This document shows, piece after piece, positions 36,537-45,395 of a DNA stretch of 64,000 nucleotides. The translations under genes were made by a program, and so were the position numbers. Below the pieces are notes generated by a model. It saw only the letters and a list, made by a program, of their open reading frames with translations. It did no database searches and was not told the origin of the DNA. Position 1 is the stretch's first letter; each line of letters opens with the position of its first letter. Where the stretch lies: positions 1 through 64,000 of the forward strand of contig JAWBXB010000008.1 in assembly GCA_038868075.1 (NCBI GenBank), read 5' to 3'. The stretch comes from Candidatus Bathyarchaeia archaeon. Its GTDB lineage: Archaea > Thermoproteota > Bathyarchaeia > Bathyarchaeales > DTEX01.

Positions 36537-38240
36537 ATGAGCCTACTCATAAAGAATGGGTTTGTCTATGATCCCATAAACGGCGTTAATGGGGAAGTTA
36601 TGGATATAGCCGTTGAGGGTGGACGAATAATTGAGAAGGTTAATGAATATGGGGCTCAGGTGATAGATGCATCCGGAATGATCGTCATGCCAGGTGGAAT
36701 TGATATTCATACCCATATAGCTGGTTCAGAGGTTAATGCGGGTAGACTTCTGAGACCAGAGGATCATATATATGATTTTGAGCCTAAAACACCTATCACT
36801 AGATCGGGTGTCGGACACTCCATCCCCTCAACATTCACAACAGGCTACCGTTACACCCGTATGGGCTACACATTCCTCTGTAACCCTTCCATGCCACCTC
36901 TAGAGGCTAGGCATACACATGAGGAGCTTGAGGATACCCCCATAGTTGATAAGGTGACTTTCCCGCTTCTAGGCGACTGGTGGTTTGTTCTAGAATATCT
37001 CAGGGATGGATTAGTCAAAGAATGCGCTGAACACGCCGCATGGATGATTATGGCGACAAAAGGTTACGCTATCAAAATCGTTAATCCGGGTGGATTAGAG
37101 GCTTGGGGCTTCGGTAGAAACGTTAAGGATCTAGATGACCAGGTCCCATACTTTAACATAACCCCTAAAGAGATTATCCGCGGGCTCTGCATAGTGAACA
37201 AGATTCTTAATCTGCCACATACAATACATGTTCACACAAATAGGCTTGGACAGCCAGGAAACTACCTTACGACAATTAAAACAATGGAGTGCGTTGAGGA
37301 TCTTGCAACATCCGATAAGCCCGTAATCCACATCACCCACTGCCAATTCAGCGCATTTAAGGGCGATAGCTGGGCTAACATGAGATCCGGGGCTGAGGAT
37401 ATAGCCAAATATGTTAATAGGCATTCACACGTCACACTTGACATGGGACAGATTGTTTTCACCGATACAACCACAATGACTGCTGATGGACCATGGCAAT
37501 ACACGCTCTACGAGATCAGCGGGAATAAATGGGTTAACCATGATGTTGAGGTTGAGACGAGCTCCGGCATAGTTCCATTTAAATATAGGCGCAAGAGCTA
37601 TGTTCATGCAATAATGTGGTCTATTGGACTTGAATTAGCCCTCCTAATAGAGGATCCATGGAAAATCTATTTGACAACAGATCACCCTAATGGAGGACCC
37701 TTCACCTCATATCCCAGAATCATATCTTGGCTTATGAGCGAAAAGGCTAGGGAGCGAGTCCTCAAAAGAATTAACAGGAAAGCCAAGGCTAAATCGCTAC
37801 TTCCAAGCATAAATAGAGAGATGACTTTCTATGAGATAGCAATAATCACAAGAGCTGGGCAAGCAAAGGCGCTTGGCCTAAAGAGTAAGGGACACTTAGG
37901 TATAGGTGCCGATGCTGACATATCTATCTATAACATTGATCCAAGAAAAATTGATCCCTCACGGGATTATAAAGCTGTTCGAAGGGCATTTTCCAACGCC
38001 GCATACACAATTAAAAGTGGGGAGATAGTTGCCGTAAACGGGAGAATAGTTAAAGCTCCTGCTGGGAGAACATATTGGATAAACTTTGAAGCATATTGTG
38101 GAGCAGATTGCCTATTGAGAGCAGCCGCCGAATTAAAGAGAAAGTTTAGAGATTACTGGACTATTGAGTTTGACAACTACTTTATTCCGGAGAGATACCT
38201 CAAGATTTCAGCGCCAATATCTATTAAAGCGGGGGTGTAA
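36537..38240 (+). CDS. fwdA: Formylmethanofuran dehydrogenase subunit A
   Basis: Amidohydrolase-fold subunit that joins formate to methanofuran with a binuclear zinc site, in the first step of the archaeal tetrahydromethanopterin C1 branch. Seen: MPGGIDIHTHIAGSEVNAGRL with the HxH pair, HSIPSTFTTGYRYTRMGYT, KGYAIKIVNPGGLEAWGFG holding the probable carboxylated Lys, HVHTNRLGQPGNY, HITHCQFSAF and TTDHPNGGPFTSYPRI. 567 residues, full length. It is followed at once by fwdC and mch; subunits B and D must lie elsewhere. Confidence 0.95.
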   Translation: MSLLIKNGFVYDPINGVNGEVMDIAVEGGRIIEKVNEYGAQVIDASGMIVMPGGIDIHTHIAGSEVNAGRLLRPEDHIYDFEPKTPITRSGVGHSIPSTFTTGYRYTRMGYTFLCNPSMPPLEARHTHEELEDTPIVDKVTFPLLGDWWFVLEYLRDGLVKECAEHAAWMIMATKGYAIKIVNPGGLEAWGFGRNVKDLDDQVPYFNITPKEIIRGLCIVNKILNLPHTIHVHTNRLGQPGNYLTTIKTMECVEDLATSDKPVIHITHCQFSAFKGDSWANMRSGAEDIAKYVNRHSHVTLDMGQIVFTDTTTMTADGPWQYTLYEISGNKWVNHDVEVETSSGIVPFKYRRKSYVHAIMWSIGLELALLIEDPWKIYLTTDHPNGGPFTSYPRIISWLMSEKARERVLKRINRKAKAKSLLPSINREMTFYEIAIITRAGQAKALGLKSKGHLGIGADADISIYNIDPRKIDPSRDYKAVRRAFSNAAYTIKSGEIVAVNGRIVKAPAGRTYWINFEAYCGADCLLRAAAELKRKFRDYWTIEFDNYFIPERYLKISAPISIKAGV

Positions 38241-38243
38241 AAG

Positions 38244-39068
38244 ATCATAATACACATTACTCCAAAATATAAATTTAGGCTCCCAATATATGCTGAATGC
38301 ATATCCCCAGATATTCTCTCCGGGAAAAGCCTGGAGGAGATGTTGAAGCTGAAAGTTTGGGAGGGTAATAGAGCCCGTACATTAGACGATCTCTTCCATA
38401 TTAAACTTGAGCGGGAGACGGAGGACGGTGATCTCACAATAAACCTAACCGGAGATTTCATTAAGGTTAGAAGGGTTGGGGCTAATATGAGTTACGGAAA
38501 GATAATCGTTAACGGGGATATCGGCATGCATCTGGGTGAGGGGATGAGGGGCGGCGAGATAATTGTTAATGGATATGCTGATTCATGGCTCGGCGGCTCA
38601 ATGAAGAATGGAAGAATAGAAGTTAAAGGTTCAACTGGGGACTATATTGGCGCACCATACCGTGGAAGTAAAAACGGAATGAGTGGAGGACTAATTATTA
38701 TTCACGGCAATGCTGGCAGGGAAATTGGATGCTTAATGAGGGGTGGAACAATTAAAGTTTATGGTTCCGTCGGGCATTTGGCTGGCATAAACATGACCGA
38801 TGGAACAATATTTATTCGAGAAGACTGCGCTGGTGAAGCCGGGGCTCAAATGCGTAATGGGAGAATAATTATATGCGGGTATACTCCATCCGTTTTACCA
38901 ACATTCACAATAGATAGTATAAGACCAAGCGTTGATGTTAATGGTGAAAAGATAACTGGACCATTCTATAGGTTTATAGGTGATATAGCGGATAATGGTG
39001 AGGGAAAACTCTTCATATCAAAGCCCAAGAACCCGCACCTAGCATTTTATGAAAAATATCTTTCTTAG
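38244..39068 (+). CDS. fwdC: Formylmethanofuran dehydrogenase subunit C, non-canonical start
   Basis: Parallel beta-helix subunit (GXGXG family) with many rungs such as MSYGKIIVNGDIGMHLGEGM and MRGGTIKVYGSVGHLAG; it helps channel formate between subunits B and A. The first ATG (38340) would begin at MLKLKVWEGN. The frame is open back to the fwdA stop at 38240, and that stretch reads IIIHITPKYKFRLP ... DILSGKSLEEM, which matches the N-terminus I recall for methanogen FwdC (ILTPK ... FAGKS). There is no ATG, GTG or TTG in it. A GGGGGTG site at 38231-38237 points to ATC 38244 or ATA 38247. Confidence 0.85.
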   Translation: MIIHITPKYKFRLPIYAECISPDILSGKSLEEMLKLKVWEGNRARTLDDLFHIKLERETEDGDLTINLTGDFIKVRRVGANMSYGKIIVNGDIGMHLGEGMRGGEIIVNGYADSWLGGSMKNGRIEVKGSTGDYIGAPYRGSKNGMSGGLIIIHGNAGREIGCLMRGGTIKVYGSVGHLAGINMTDGTIFIREDCAGEAGAQMRNGRIIICGYTPSVLPTFTIDSIRPSVDVNGEKITGPFYRFIGDIADNGEGKLFISKPKNPHLAFYEKYLS

Positions 39069-39080
39069 GGGATTAGGATT

Positions 39081-40037
39081 TTGCCCAGCATTAATAGGGA
39101 AGCCATTAAAATCGTGAGGGAAATCTGCAGTAACCCGGAAAAATATAATGTTGCTATTAAGAGAAACAGTTTAGGCACATGTATAATTGATGCTGGAATA
39201 AATATTAGGGGCGGCTTTCTCGTAGGGGAATTAATAACAAGAATCTGCCTAGGCGGACTTGCCAAAGTAAATCTTTCATCGATAAAGATAGGTAATGTGA
39301 GGGTTCCGTCAATAAGAGTCTACACGGATTATCCATCAATATCAACATTAGGCTCGCAGATGGCTGGCTGGAGAATTAAAGTTGGCGAATACTTAGCCAT
39401 GGGTTCAGGTCCAGCAAGAGCCCTAGCCCTAAAGCCCAAGAGCATATATGAAAAGATAGGATATAGGGATGAGTCTGATGAAGCCGTTATTGTTTTGGAG
39501 GCACTCGAGGAGCCGCCTGAAGAAGCCATTAAAATCATCGCTGAATCATGCCATGTGACCCCTGAAAAATTATTTGTAATAGTTACGCCAACATCCTCAA
39601 TAGCTGGCTTAACCCAGATTTCTGGCAGAGTGGTTGAGGTCGGCATATATAAGCTTCTCGAACTTGGATTGGAACCGGAAAAAGTGCTATACGCTTTCGG
39701 GGAGGCGCCGATTCCGCCACCCCACCCGGATAGTGTTAAGTCTATGGGTAGAGCGAATGATGCAATACTTTACGGCGGCTCAGCATATTATGTTGTAAGC
39801 CACGAAGATAATTATTTGAGAGATATCGTTAAGAGGGCAGTTTCATCAGCATCAAGAGAATATGGAAAACCATTCTCGGAGATATTCAGAGAGGCTGGGC
39901 AAGACTTCTACAAAATTGACCCACAAATATTTGCGCCAGCCAAGATAACGATTGCCAATAAGAGGACTGGAAAAGTTTTTGCCGCTGGAAAAATAAATGC
40001 GGAGATACTGCTCAGATCCATAGAGTTAATAGGCTGA
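39081..40037 (+). CDS. mch: Methenyltetrahydromethanopterin cyclohydrolase
   Basis: Converts N5,N10-methenyl-H4MPT to the formyl form, or the reverse, in the C1 pathway. Family segments seen: NSLGTCIIDAGINIRGGFLVGELITRICLGGL, YPSISTLGSQMAGWRIKVGEYLAMGSGPARAL, TPTSSIAGLTQISGRVVEVGIYKL, FGEAPIPPPHPDSVKSMGRANDAILYGG and a C-terminal IFAPAKITIANKRTGKVF. 318 residues, complete. It starts at TTG 39081 after an AGGGG site, 12 nt from fwdC, so fwdA-fwdC-mch form one operon. The tetrahydromethanopterin formyltransferase is not in the window. Confidence 0.95.
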   Translation: MPSINREAIKIVREICSNPEKYNVAIKRNSLGTCIIDAGINIRGGFLVGELITRICLGGLAKVNLSSIKIGNVRVPSIRVYTDYPSISTLGSQMAGWRIKVGEYLAMGSGPARALALKPKSIYEKIGYRDESDEAVIVLEALEEPPEEAIKIIAESCHVTPEKLFVIVTPTSSIAGLTQISGRVVEVGIYKLLELGLEPEKVLYAFGEAPIPPPHPDSVKSMGRANDAILYGGSAYYVVSHEDNYLRDIVKRAVSSASREYGKPFSEIFREAGQDFYKIDPQIFAPAKITIANKRTGKVFAAGKINAEILLRSIELIG

Positions 40038-40073
40038 AACGAGAGATAAACATCTATTGATTGTAAATAATCT

Positions 40074-41114
40074 CTATGTCGGCGCTTTATTGCGCTCCCT
40101 TTTCCTCCTAGAAATCTTTATCAGGAGATCTAGAAGATTCTTATCCTCCAGGGGTTTTGCTCTAATAACCCCCCTAGATTCAGCTTTACTAAATAATTCA
40201 TCTCCGATTTCACTACGTACTATTGTCAGAGTCCAGCCCTCAAGACCTAGACCACCAGCAGATATATCAGCCAGCTCAGCGGAGAAATCTAAGCATGTGT
40301 TGCAGAAAACGCATGAGGATGCCTTAAAATCTTTTAAGGGCAACGCTTTAACTTCGCCATTCCTCATTTTAAGAAGCAATTTACCCTTTATATTAATCCT
40401 AATTACATCATCTGGCTTAATCCCAGCTTTAAGAATCTGATTAATAAGCCCCTCGTAAGTGAAGCTCTCACTGCAGAATAGTCCTATAGTGAATTTGACT
40501 GGATTCGCATACTTTTTTAGCGGGAGCATCTGAATTCTTCTAATGGCATGAATCTGACATGGCGTCCCAACAAAGGCTAATTTTCCAATTTTCCTCCGGA
40601 CGCCATCCCTAAGCGCAAGCATATTTGGCGAGTACGTGTATTTTGTTCCAGCACATTCAAGAATATCATTTTTTGATAAAGCCAGCTTGGGAACACCCTT
40701 CAACGGTTTATCTAGGCTTCCGCCAGATAGGACGGCGCCGTCAATTATTCCTTCTTCCAAAGCAAATGTTAGAAGTGATGTTACAACCCCACCATCCTGG
40801 CATACGCTCATAATTTCACTACTCGTCGTCTGTGTCACGAGAACACGCTTATAAACACCGAATTCCTCATTAATACTACGCTCCCTATTAAATATGAAGC
40901 GCTCAAGATCCGGAATAGAGAGATTAAATTTTGGGCATATTTGAGCACATATTCCACAAACCTTACATTCACTTATAAGTCTGGGGCTACCCTCAGCATA
41001 TTCAAGACAATTGAATGGGCATGAGATGACACAAGATGCGCAACCAGTGCAAAGGAGAGAATCGATAACATGCTTCTTCAGCGTTTCCTCAAAAGTAACT
41101 CTTTGGAGAGGCAT
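40074..41114 (-). CDS. FrhB/FpoF-like coenzyme F420 oxidoreductase subunit with two [4Fe-4S] motifs
   Basis: About 346 residues. A ferredoxin region comes first (CTGCASCVISCPFNCLEY, then CKVCGICAQICPKFN), followed by the FrhB-type flavoprotein core: SVCQDGGVVTSLLTFALEEGIIDGAVL, FVGTPCQIHAIRRIQ, IGLFCSESFTYEGL and the late cysteines SSCVFCNTCLDFSAELADIS. FrhB relatives pass electrons between F420H2 and iron-sulfur partners. The frame reaches 41312, but ATG at 41114 is the natural start. It is convergent with mch; a role in supplying or oxidising F420H2 for C1 metabolism is inference. Confidence 0.82.
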   Translation of the reverse strand: MPLQRVTFEETLKKHVIDSLLCTGCASCVISCPFNCLEYAEGSPRLISECKVCGICAQICPKFNLSIPDLERFIFNRERSINEEFGVYKRVLVTQTTSSEIMSVCQDGGVVTSLLTFALEEGIIDGAVLSGGSLDKPLKGVPKLALSKNDILECAGTKYTYSPNMLALRDGVRRKIGKLAFVGTPCQIHAIRRIQMLPLKKYANPVKFTIGLFCSESFTYEGLINQILKAGIKPDDVIRINIKGKLLLKMRNGEVKALPLKDFKASSCVFCNTCLDFSAELADISAGGLGLEGWTLTIVRSEIGDELFSKAESRGVIRAKPLEDKNLLDLLIKISRRKRERNKAPT

Positions 41115-41202
41115 TAATCTTACCCTCAAAGGCTTTATTTTTAGGAGGATTGTAAATAAAATACTGGTTAGACTAATATATGCTTCGCTGGAGAAACAGA
41201 AA

Positions 41203-42129
41203 ATGGATTTAAACAGCTTAATCAATGAATCCATAACCGTTAAACCAAAGGTGTTCCTAGAGCTAATTAATGATGTTGGCAATATACTTTCTAGTGAGCA
41301 AGAAAGAGGCATAAGAGGGTTAGCTCTTATCGGTAAGCTTATTTATATCCCATCTCAAGGCGAAGCAATAATTGTAGGAGATATCCACGGTGACCTATCA
41401 AGCCTAAAACACATATTATCTGAAACGAGATTCATAGATAGAGTTCAGCATGAGCATAATTTATATCTGATTTTCCTCGGCGACTATGGTGATAGAGGCG
41501 TATACTCGCCAGAAGTTTATTACATAATTTTAATGTTGAAGAAAATGTTCCCAGAGAACATAATCCTCATTCAAGGCAATCATGAGGGACCGGAAGATTT
41601 ACTCGCACGCCCACACGACCTACCATATCACTTAAGAAGGAAGTTTGGTTTGGAGGGATTAAGGGTTTATGAAGAGTTAAGCCGTCTTTTTAGGAGATTC
41701 TATACGGCTGTGATCATTAAAGACATGTTCGTAATGCTTCATGGTGGGGTTCCAAGTGAAATGAGAAGCGTGGATGATCTTGCATTTGCATACAAGAAGC
41801 ATCCTGCCGAAAGCCATTTAGAGGAGATATTATGGAGTGATCCAATAGACGAGTTAGATGGAAAGTATCCATCCCCGCGTGGAGCAGGATACTTATTTGG
41901 CGAAAGTATAACAAAGAATTTCCTTAACACTCTAGGCGTTAAACTCTTAATTAGGGGTCATGAGCCAGTAGACGGGGGATATAAATTCAATCATAATGGA
42001 AAGGTTTTAACATTATTCTCAAGGAAGGGAGCACCATACTACAATACCTATGCAGCATATTTAACCCTAAAATTATCACTCATCCACTATTCCATAGATG
42101 ATATTAAGCGATCAATTCGGATATTTTAA
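41203..42129 (+). CDS. PPP-family serine/threonine protein phosphatase
   Basis: A 308-residue metallophosphatase. The three PPP signatures are present: GDIHGD near residue 65, GDYGDRG near residue 100 and GNHEGPEDL near residue 130, then MLHGGVPSEM and LIRGHEPVDGGYKF with the later metal-binding histidines. ATG at 41203 follows TGGAG by some 11 nt; an upstream in-frame extension overlaps the FrhB-like gene on the other strand and is not believable. Archaeal PPP enzymes dephosphorylate Ser/Thr proteins; the substrate is unknown. Confidence 0.9.
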   Translation: MDLNSLINESITVKPKVFLELINDVGNILSSEQERGIRGLALIGKLIYIPSQGEAIIVGDIHGDLSSLKHILSETRFIDRVQHEHNLYLIFLGDYGDRGVYSPEVYYIILMLKKMFPENIILIQGNHEGPEDLLARPHDLPYHLRRKFGLEGLRVYEELSRLFRRFYTAVIIKDMFVMLHGGVPSEMRSVDDLAFAYKKHPAESHLEEILWSDPIDELDGKYPSPRGAGYLFGESITKNFLNTLGVKLLIRGHEPVDGGYKFNHNGKVLTLFSRKGAPYYNTYAAYLTLKLSLIHYSIDDIKRSIRIF

Positions 42130-42200
42130 GAATATTAAAATTGTATAATTTTTCTATAAGATTTTTAAGGCAATTATACCAAAGAAAATATTGAGGAGAC

Positions 42201-42479
42201 GTGTGGGAAACGCTGCTTTACAAAATAGATTTAACAAAGATTGAGGGGGAGGGGGAATTTCCCTGCCCCGCATGTGGTAATCTAATATCGCCCGACGATG
42301 AAAGCGGGCTAAATTACGAAATATTAGATGTTAAAACGGATGAGCAAGGAAGACTCAAAGAAATACTTATAGTCTGCAAAAAGTGTAAAAGTGAAATAAT
42401 TTTAGAGGGTTTCATATTACTCAATAATATCGAGGATCAAGAGGATTTTGAAGATCTAGACGAAATAGAAGACATATAA
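42201..42479 (+). CDS. Small zinc-ribbon protein with acidic tail
   Basis: A 92-residue protein starting at GTG 42201 after GAGGAGA. Two cysteine pairs (FPCPACGNLISPDD and IVCKKCKSEIIL) make a zinc ribbon with about 35 residues between them. The tail is strongly acidic (DQEDFEDLDEIEDI). No family is recognised beyond the ribbon. It lies 71 nt after the phosphatase gene and may share its transcript. The function is unknown. Confidence 0.65.
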   Translation: MWETLLYKIDLTKIEGEGEFPCPACGNLISPDDESGLNYEILDVKTDEQGRLKEILIVCKKCKSEIILEGFILLNNIEDQEDFEDLDEIEDI

Positions 42480-42570
42480 CTTATTGCACTTCAAAATACA
42501 ATTTCAGGCACTAACATAATTTTAAAATTGTGATCGTATATTTTTGTATTTGAGAATTTGGGGTGGTGGC

Positions 42571-43539
42571 TTGAAGCTAAGGGGTTTTTATACATCAACT
42601 ATAGGAAGCTTCCCACTAGAGGACTCTGAGATCAATAGAGAAAGATGCATAAGGGATTTAATTGATTTAGGAATAGATTTTCCAACTTATCCTCAGCTAA
42701 CAGATATGGGTAAGCAGTTTCTAGATGACCTAGTTAATCAGGGTTGCGGGATAACTTTGGAGAATGGCAAATATAAGATGACTGCCAAATTAGCAGACTT
42801 CAATATTCAACCTCCAGGACTTGAACCATTTTTATGGTCCATAAGATATATTAGGGGAAGGGGCTTAAACGTCAATATTAAGGCTGCTATAACGGGACCC
42901 TTCACGTTAGCGTCTTATATAGAGATTAGAGATGGGAGAGCACCTTTTAACACAGCCGTATCCGATATCAGATTGATTGAGGAAATAGCTCAAGTAATAT
43001 CTAAAGTGTGTAAGGTTGCTTCAAGAGACGCGAGTATGATTTCAATAGATGAACCAATTTTAGGGATTATCGTAGGAGCAAAAATACCATTCAAGTATAC
43101 TGAGGAAGATATTAGGGGAGTGCTTAATATATTAAGAGAAAGCTGCGGGGACACTATATCCGGGATACATGTCTGTGGCAGAATCTCACCGCATTTAGCT
43201 AGCACTCTTTTAAGGACTAGTATGGATTTCTTGAGCCATGAGTTTCACGATTCCCCAGAAAACATAAAAATTTATAATCCTAGAGATTTAAGGGAGAGTG
43301 AAAAAATACTGTCCATTGGCTGCGTATCAAGCAGAAATCCAAATATAGAAAGTGTTGAAGAGATCCTTAATTTAATGATTAAATTCGAGAATTATGGAGA
43401 TTGCTTAATATTTACTCCAGATTGTGGTTTCAGAAACCTTATTATTGATGGTTCTAGGGAGAAAGGCTATGAGGTGGCAATTAAGAAGCTTAGGAATATG
43501 GTTGAAGCAACGAGAAAATTTAGGGAGATAACGCGCTAG
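42571..43539 (+). CDS. Core MetE-type (cobalamin-independent) methionine synthase / methyltransferase
   Basis: About 323 residues of the C-terminal MetE barrel only, as in archaeal methionine synthases that lack the N-terminal half. It opens GFYTSTIGSFPL, has a glycine turn AAITGPFTLASY, SMISIDEPILG, and the zinc ligands as GIHVCGR (His-x-Cys) and FTPDCGFRNL (second Cys). Archaeal core enzymes take methyl groups from methylcobalamin or a corrinoid protein rather than methyl-folate; the donor here is not known. TTG at 42571 follows GGGGTGG; the stop overlaps the convergent homocitrate-synthase-like gene by 4 nt. Confidence 0.8.
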   Translation: MKLRGFYTSTIGSFPLEDSEINRERCIRDLIDLGIDFPTYPQLTDMGKQFLDDLVNQGCGITLENGKYKMTAKLADFNIQPPGLEPFLWSIRYIRGRGLNVNIKAAITGPFTLASYIEIRDGRAPFNTAVSDIRLIEEIAQVISKVCKVASRDASMISIDEPILGIIVGAKIPFKYTEEDIRGVLNILRESCGDTISGIHVCGRISPHLASTLLRTSMDFLSHEFHDSPENIKIYNPRDLRESEKILSIGCVSSRNPNIESVEEILNLMIKFENYGDCLIFTPDCGFRNLIIDGSREKGYEVAIKKLRNMVEATRKFREITR

Positions 43540-44765
43540 ATTAATCCGATGTCACGGAGTATTCTCTTAAATTCTTCTTCTCTAAGCGATGCCTTTCTCC
43601 CAAATTCATAAAGTCTTCTTACTTCCTCAACAACTCTCCTAAGAGTCTCAGCATCCGGTTCCTTACCAGTTATCTCAATGATTTTATGTCTAATTATCGC
43701 TTTCCCTGAATGTTTGCCTATAGTTAGCCTACGCACATTACCAACAAGCTCTGGCGGATAGGGCTCATATGTTGCTGGATCATTTAAGACCCCATGCGTA
43801 TGTATTCCGGATTCGTGGGCAAAGGCATAGGCGCCTACAATAGCCTTATTAGGTGGAATAACATAGCCTGTAGCTCGACTTATGAGCTCTGCTAACGCTG
43901 TCAACTTCTGTATCTTCCCCTCAAACTTTTTAACCCCATAATGCATGTATAGGTTCATTATGACCTTCTCCGTCTCAGCGTTCCCGGCTCTCTCACCTAT
44001 CCCGAGGAATGTTGTGCTCAAATAGATTCTGTCCCATATGCCAGATGCAGCTCTAGCTGCCGCAAGAGTATTTTCAACAGCATTTCCGAAGTCATCATGC
44101 GCATGGATCTCCACATCTCTTATCTTCGTCTCATATTTGATGGCTTTAATCTTCACTGGGATACCATTTGGCAGCGGAGCATCGGGATCGGAGAGTCCGA
44201 CGCCAACAGTATCACATATCCTATAGCATTCGGCCCCAGCCTCAGCGACAGCATTTATAAATTTCTTCTCAAACTCCCAATCAGCTCTAGTACTATCCTC
44301 ACCGTGAACGAAGACTCTTAATCCATGGTCTTTGGCGGCATACTCAACAACCTCAACAACCCTATTTAAGAGCTCATCCGGCGTTTTATCCGACCACTTA
44401 GCTCTGAAATGTATGTAGGATACTGGGTGTGATATCCCAACCTCCTCGAAACCGCAGTCTATTGCATCATCTATATCCTCTCTAACAGCCCTGCACCATC
44501 CAGCTAGGCGGGTGTTCAAGTCCATCTTCCGTATTAGCCTAACAGCCTCCTTATCCGGCTTCTGATAATGATGTAGCTCTATGCGTTCAACACCAATCTC
44601 GTCAAGTAAGCGGGCTATTTCAGCAGCATCCTCTGGAGAAACTGCTAGACCTGGCATTTGTATACCATCCCTAAGCGTTGTATCATCAATTATAGGCTCG
44701 GTCTTCAGAGATAACTTGAAGTATAGGTCTTCGAAGGCCATTCTCCTAATTATATCCGAATCCAC
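43536..44765 (-). CDS. Homocitrate/isopropylmalate/citramalate synthase-family protein
   Basis: DRE-TIM metallolyase of 409 residues. Motifs: IIDDTTLRDGIQMPG with the catalytic Arg-Asp, FVHGEDSTRADW, VEIHAHDDFGNAVENTLAAARA with the metal histidines, GIGERAGNAETEKV and HESGIHTHGVLNDPATYEPYPPELVG. It looks nearer to homocitrate synthases than to LeuA and lacks the long LeuA regulatory domain. Since lysine here is made through diaminopimelate, its homocitrate or related product must serve something else. It is the last gene after glnA and two RAM proteins on the same strand. Confidence 0.75.
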   Translation of the reverse strand: MDSDIIRRMAFEDLYFKLSLKTEPIIDDTTLRDGIQMPGLAVSPEDAAEIARLLDEIGVERIELHHYQKPDKEAVRLIRKMDLNTRLAGWCRAVREDIDDAIDCGFEEVGISHPVSYIHFRAKWSDKTPDELLNRVVEVVEYAAKDHGLRVFVHGEDSTRADWEFEKKFINAVAEAGAECYRICDTVGVGLSDPDAPLPNGIPVKIKAIKYETKIRDVEIHAHDDFGNAVENTLAAARAASGIWDRIYLSTTFLGIGERAGNAETEKVIMNLYMHYGVKKFEGKIQKLTALAELISRATGYVIPPNKAIVGAYAFAHESGIHTHGVLNDPATYEPYPPELVGNVRRLTIGKHSGKAIIRHKIIEITGKEPDAETLRRVVEEVRRLYEFGRKASLREEEFKRILRDIGLI

Positions 44766-44789
44766 CTCTCAGCACCCCCATCCTTACAA

Positions 44790-45077
44790 TTATTCTGAAT
44801 TCGGGTTCGAGCTAGGTGGGTGGAATATTGAGATTAATGTCTCAGTATGGACAACATTAGGATGCTGCTCAACCATCTCGTAAATTATCTTCTGAAGCTC
44901 CTTGAGGCTTGAGGCTTCTATAACAACTACGGCATCGTATCTTCCAAGGATTGAATTAGCCATCTTAACACCCTTTATCCGCCTAGACCTAACAATCTCC
45001 TCTGATGTTCCAGGCTTCATCTTAATGAGGACAAATGCCCTCAAGGCCTTTCTTCTAAGGTCTTTAACCATACTCAT
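44790..45077 (-). CDS. Stand-alone RAM (Lrp ligand-binding) domain protein
   Basis: A 95-residue protein without DNA-binding helices. The fold pattern is LRAFVLIKMKPGTSEEIVRSRRIKGVKMANSILGRYDAVVVIEASSLKELQKIIYEMVEQHPNVVHTETLISI, the alpha/beta RAM domain that binds amino acids and oligomerises in Lrp/AsnC regulators. It is a tandem paralogue of the next gene, sharing GRYDA/GRFDA and NVVHTET/NIVHTET. Such SraA/RAM-only proteins can act with full-length Lrp partners. Operon position glnA - RAM - RAM - homocitrate-synthase-like. Confidence 0.85.
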   Translation of the reverse strand: MSMVKDLRRKALRAFVLIKMKPGTSEEIVRSRRIKGVKMANSILGRYDAVVVIEASSLKELQKIIYEMVEQHPNVVHTETLISIFHPPSSNPNSE

Positions 45078-45100
45078 TTGACCTTAACCTCAATCTCATA

Positions 45101-45343
45101 CTATTCAATCTCGGTTAACGTTAGGGATGTCTCAGTATGGACGATGTTCGGGTCCTTCTCAATAACCTTATATAATATCTCATTTATGCTCTCCAGATTA
45201 GGCGCTTCAATTATGACGATTGCATCAAACCTCCCATATATTGCGTCTGCTTGGACAACTTCCTTAACTGTATTTTTTATCCTCTTAACTACTTCCAATG
45301 ATGTTCCAGGCTTGGTTTCAATAAATATATATGCTCTTAACAT
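45101..45343 (-). CDS. Stand-alone RAM domain protein, paralogue of its neighbour
   Basis: An 80-residue RAM-only protein (LRAYIFIETKPGTSLEVVKRIKNTVKEVVQADAIYGRFDAIVIIEAPNLESINEILYKVIEKDPNIVHTETSL). ATG at 45343 follows GTGAGAA. It lies 52 nt after glnA and 23 nt before the second RAM gene. The domain is expected to bind a small effector, here possibly glutamine or another amino acid, judged only from context. Confidence 0.85.
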   Translation of the reverse strand: MLRAYIFIETKPGTSLEVVKRIKNTVKEVVQADAIYGRFDAIVIIEAPNLESINEILYKVIEKDPNIVHTETSLTLTEIE

Positions 45344-45395
45344 TTCTCACATACCTCCAAAACATACTCTTAATTTTCATATCGGGTCAAATCTC

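Noticed and set aside
40625-40854. Short open frames on the strand opposite the FrhB-like gene
   Set aside because: Shadows of a well-supported gene, with no ribosome-binding sites and no recognisable domains.
41011-41202. N-terminal extension of the PPP phosphatase
   Set aside because: It would overlap the FrhB-like gene on the other strand and lacks family resemblance; ATG 41203 has a good ribosome-binding site.
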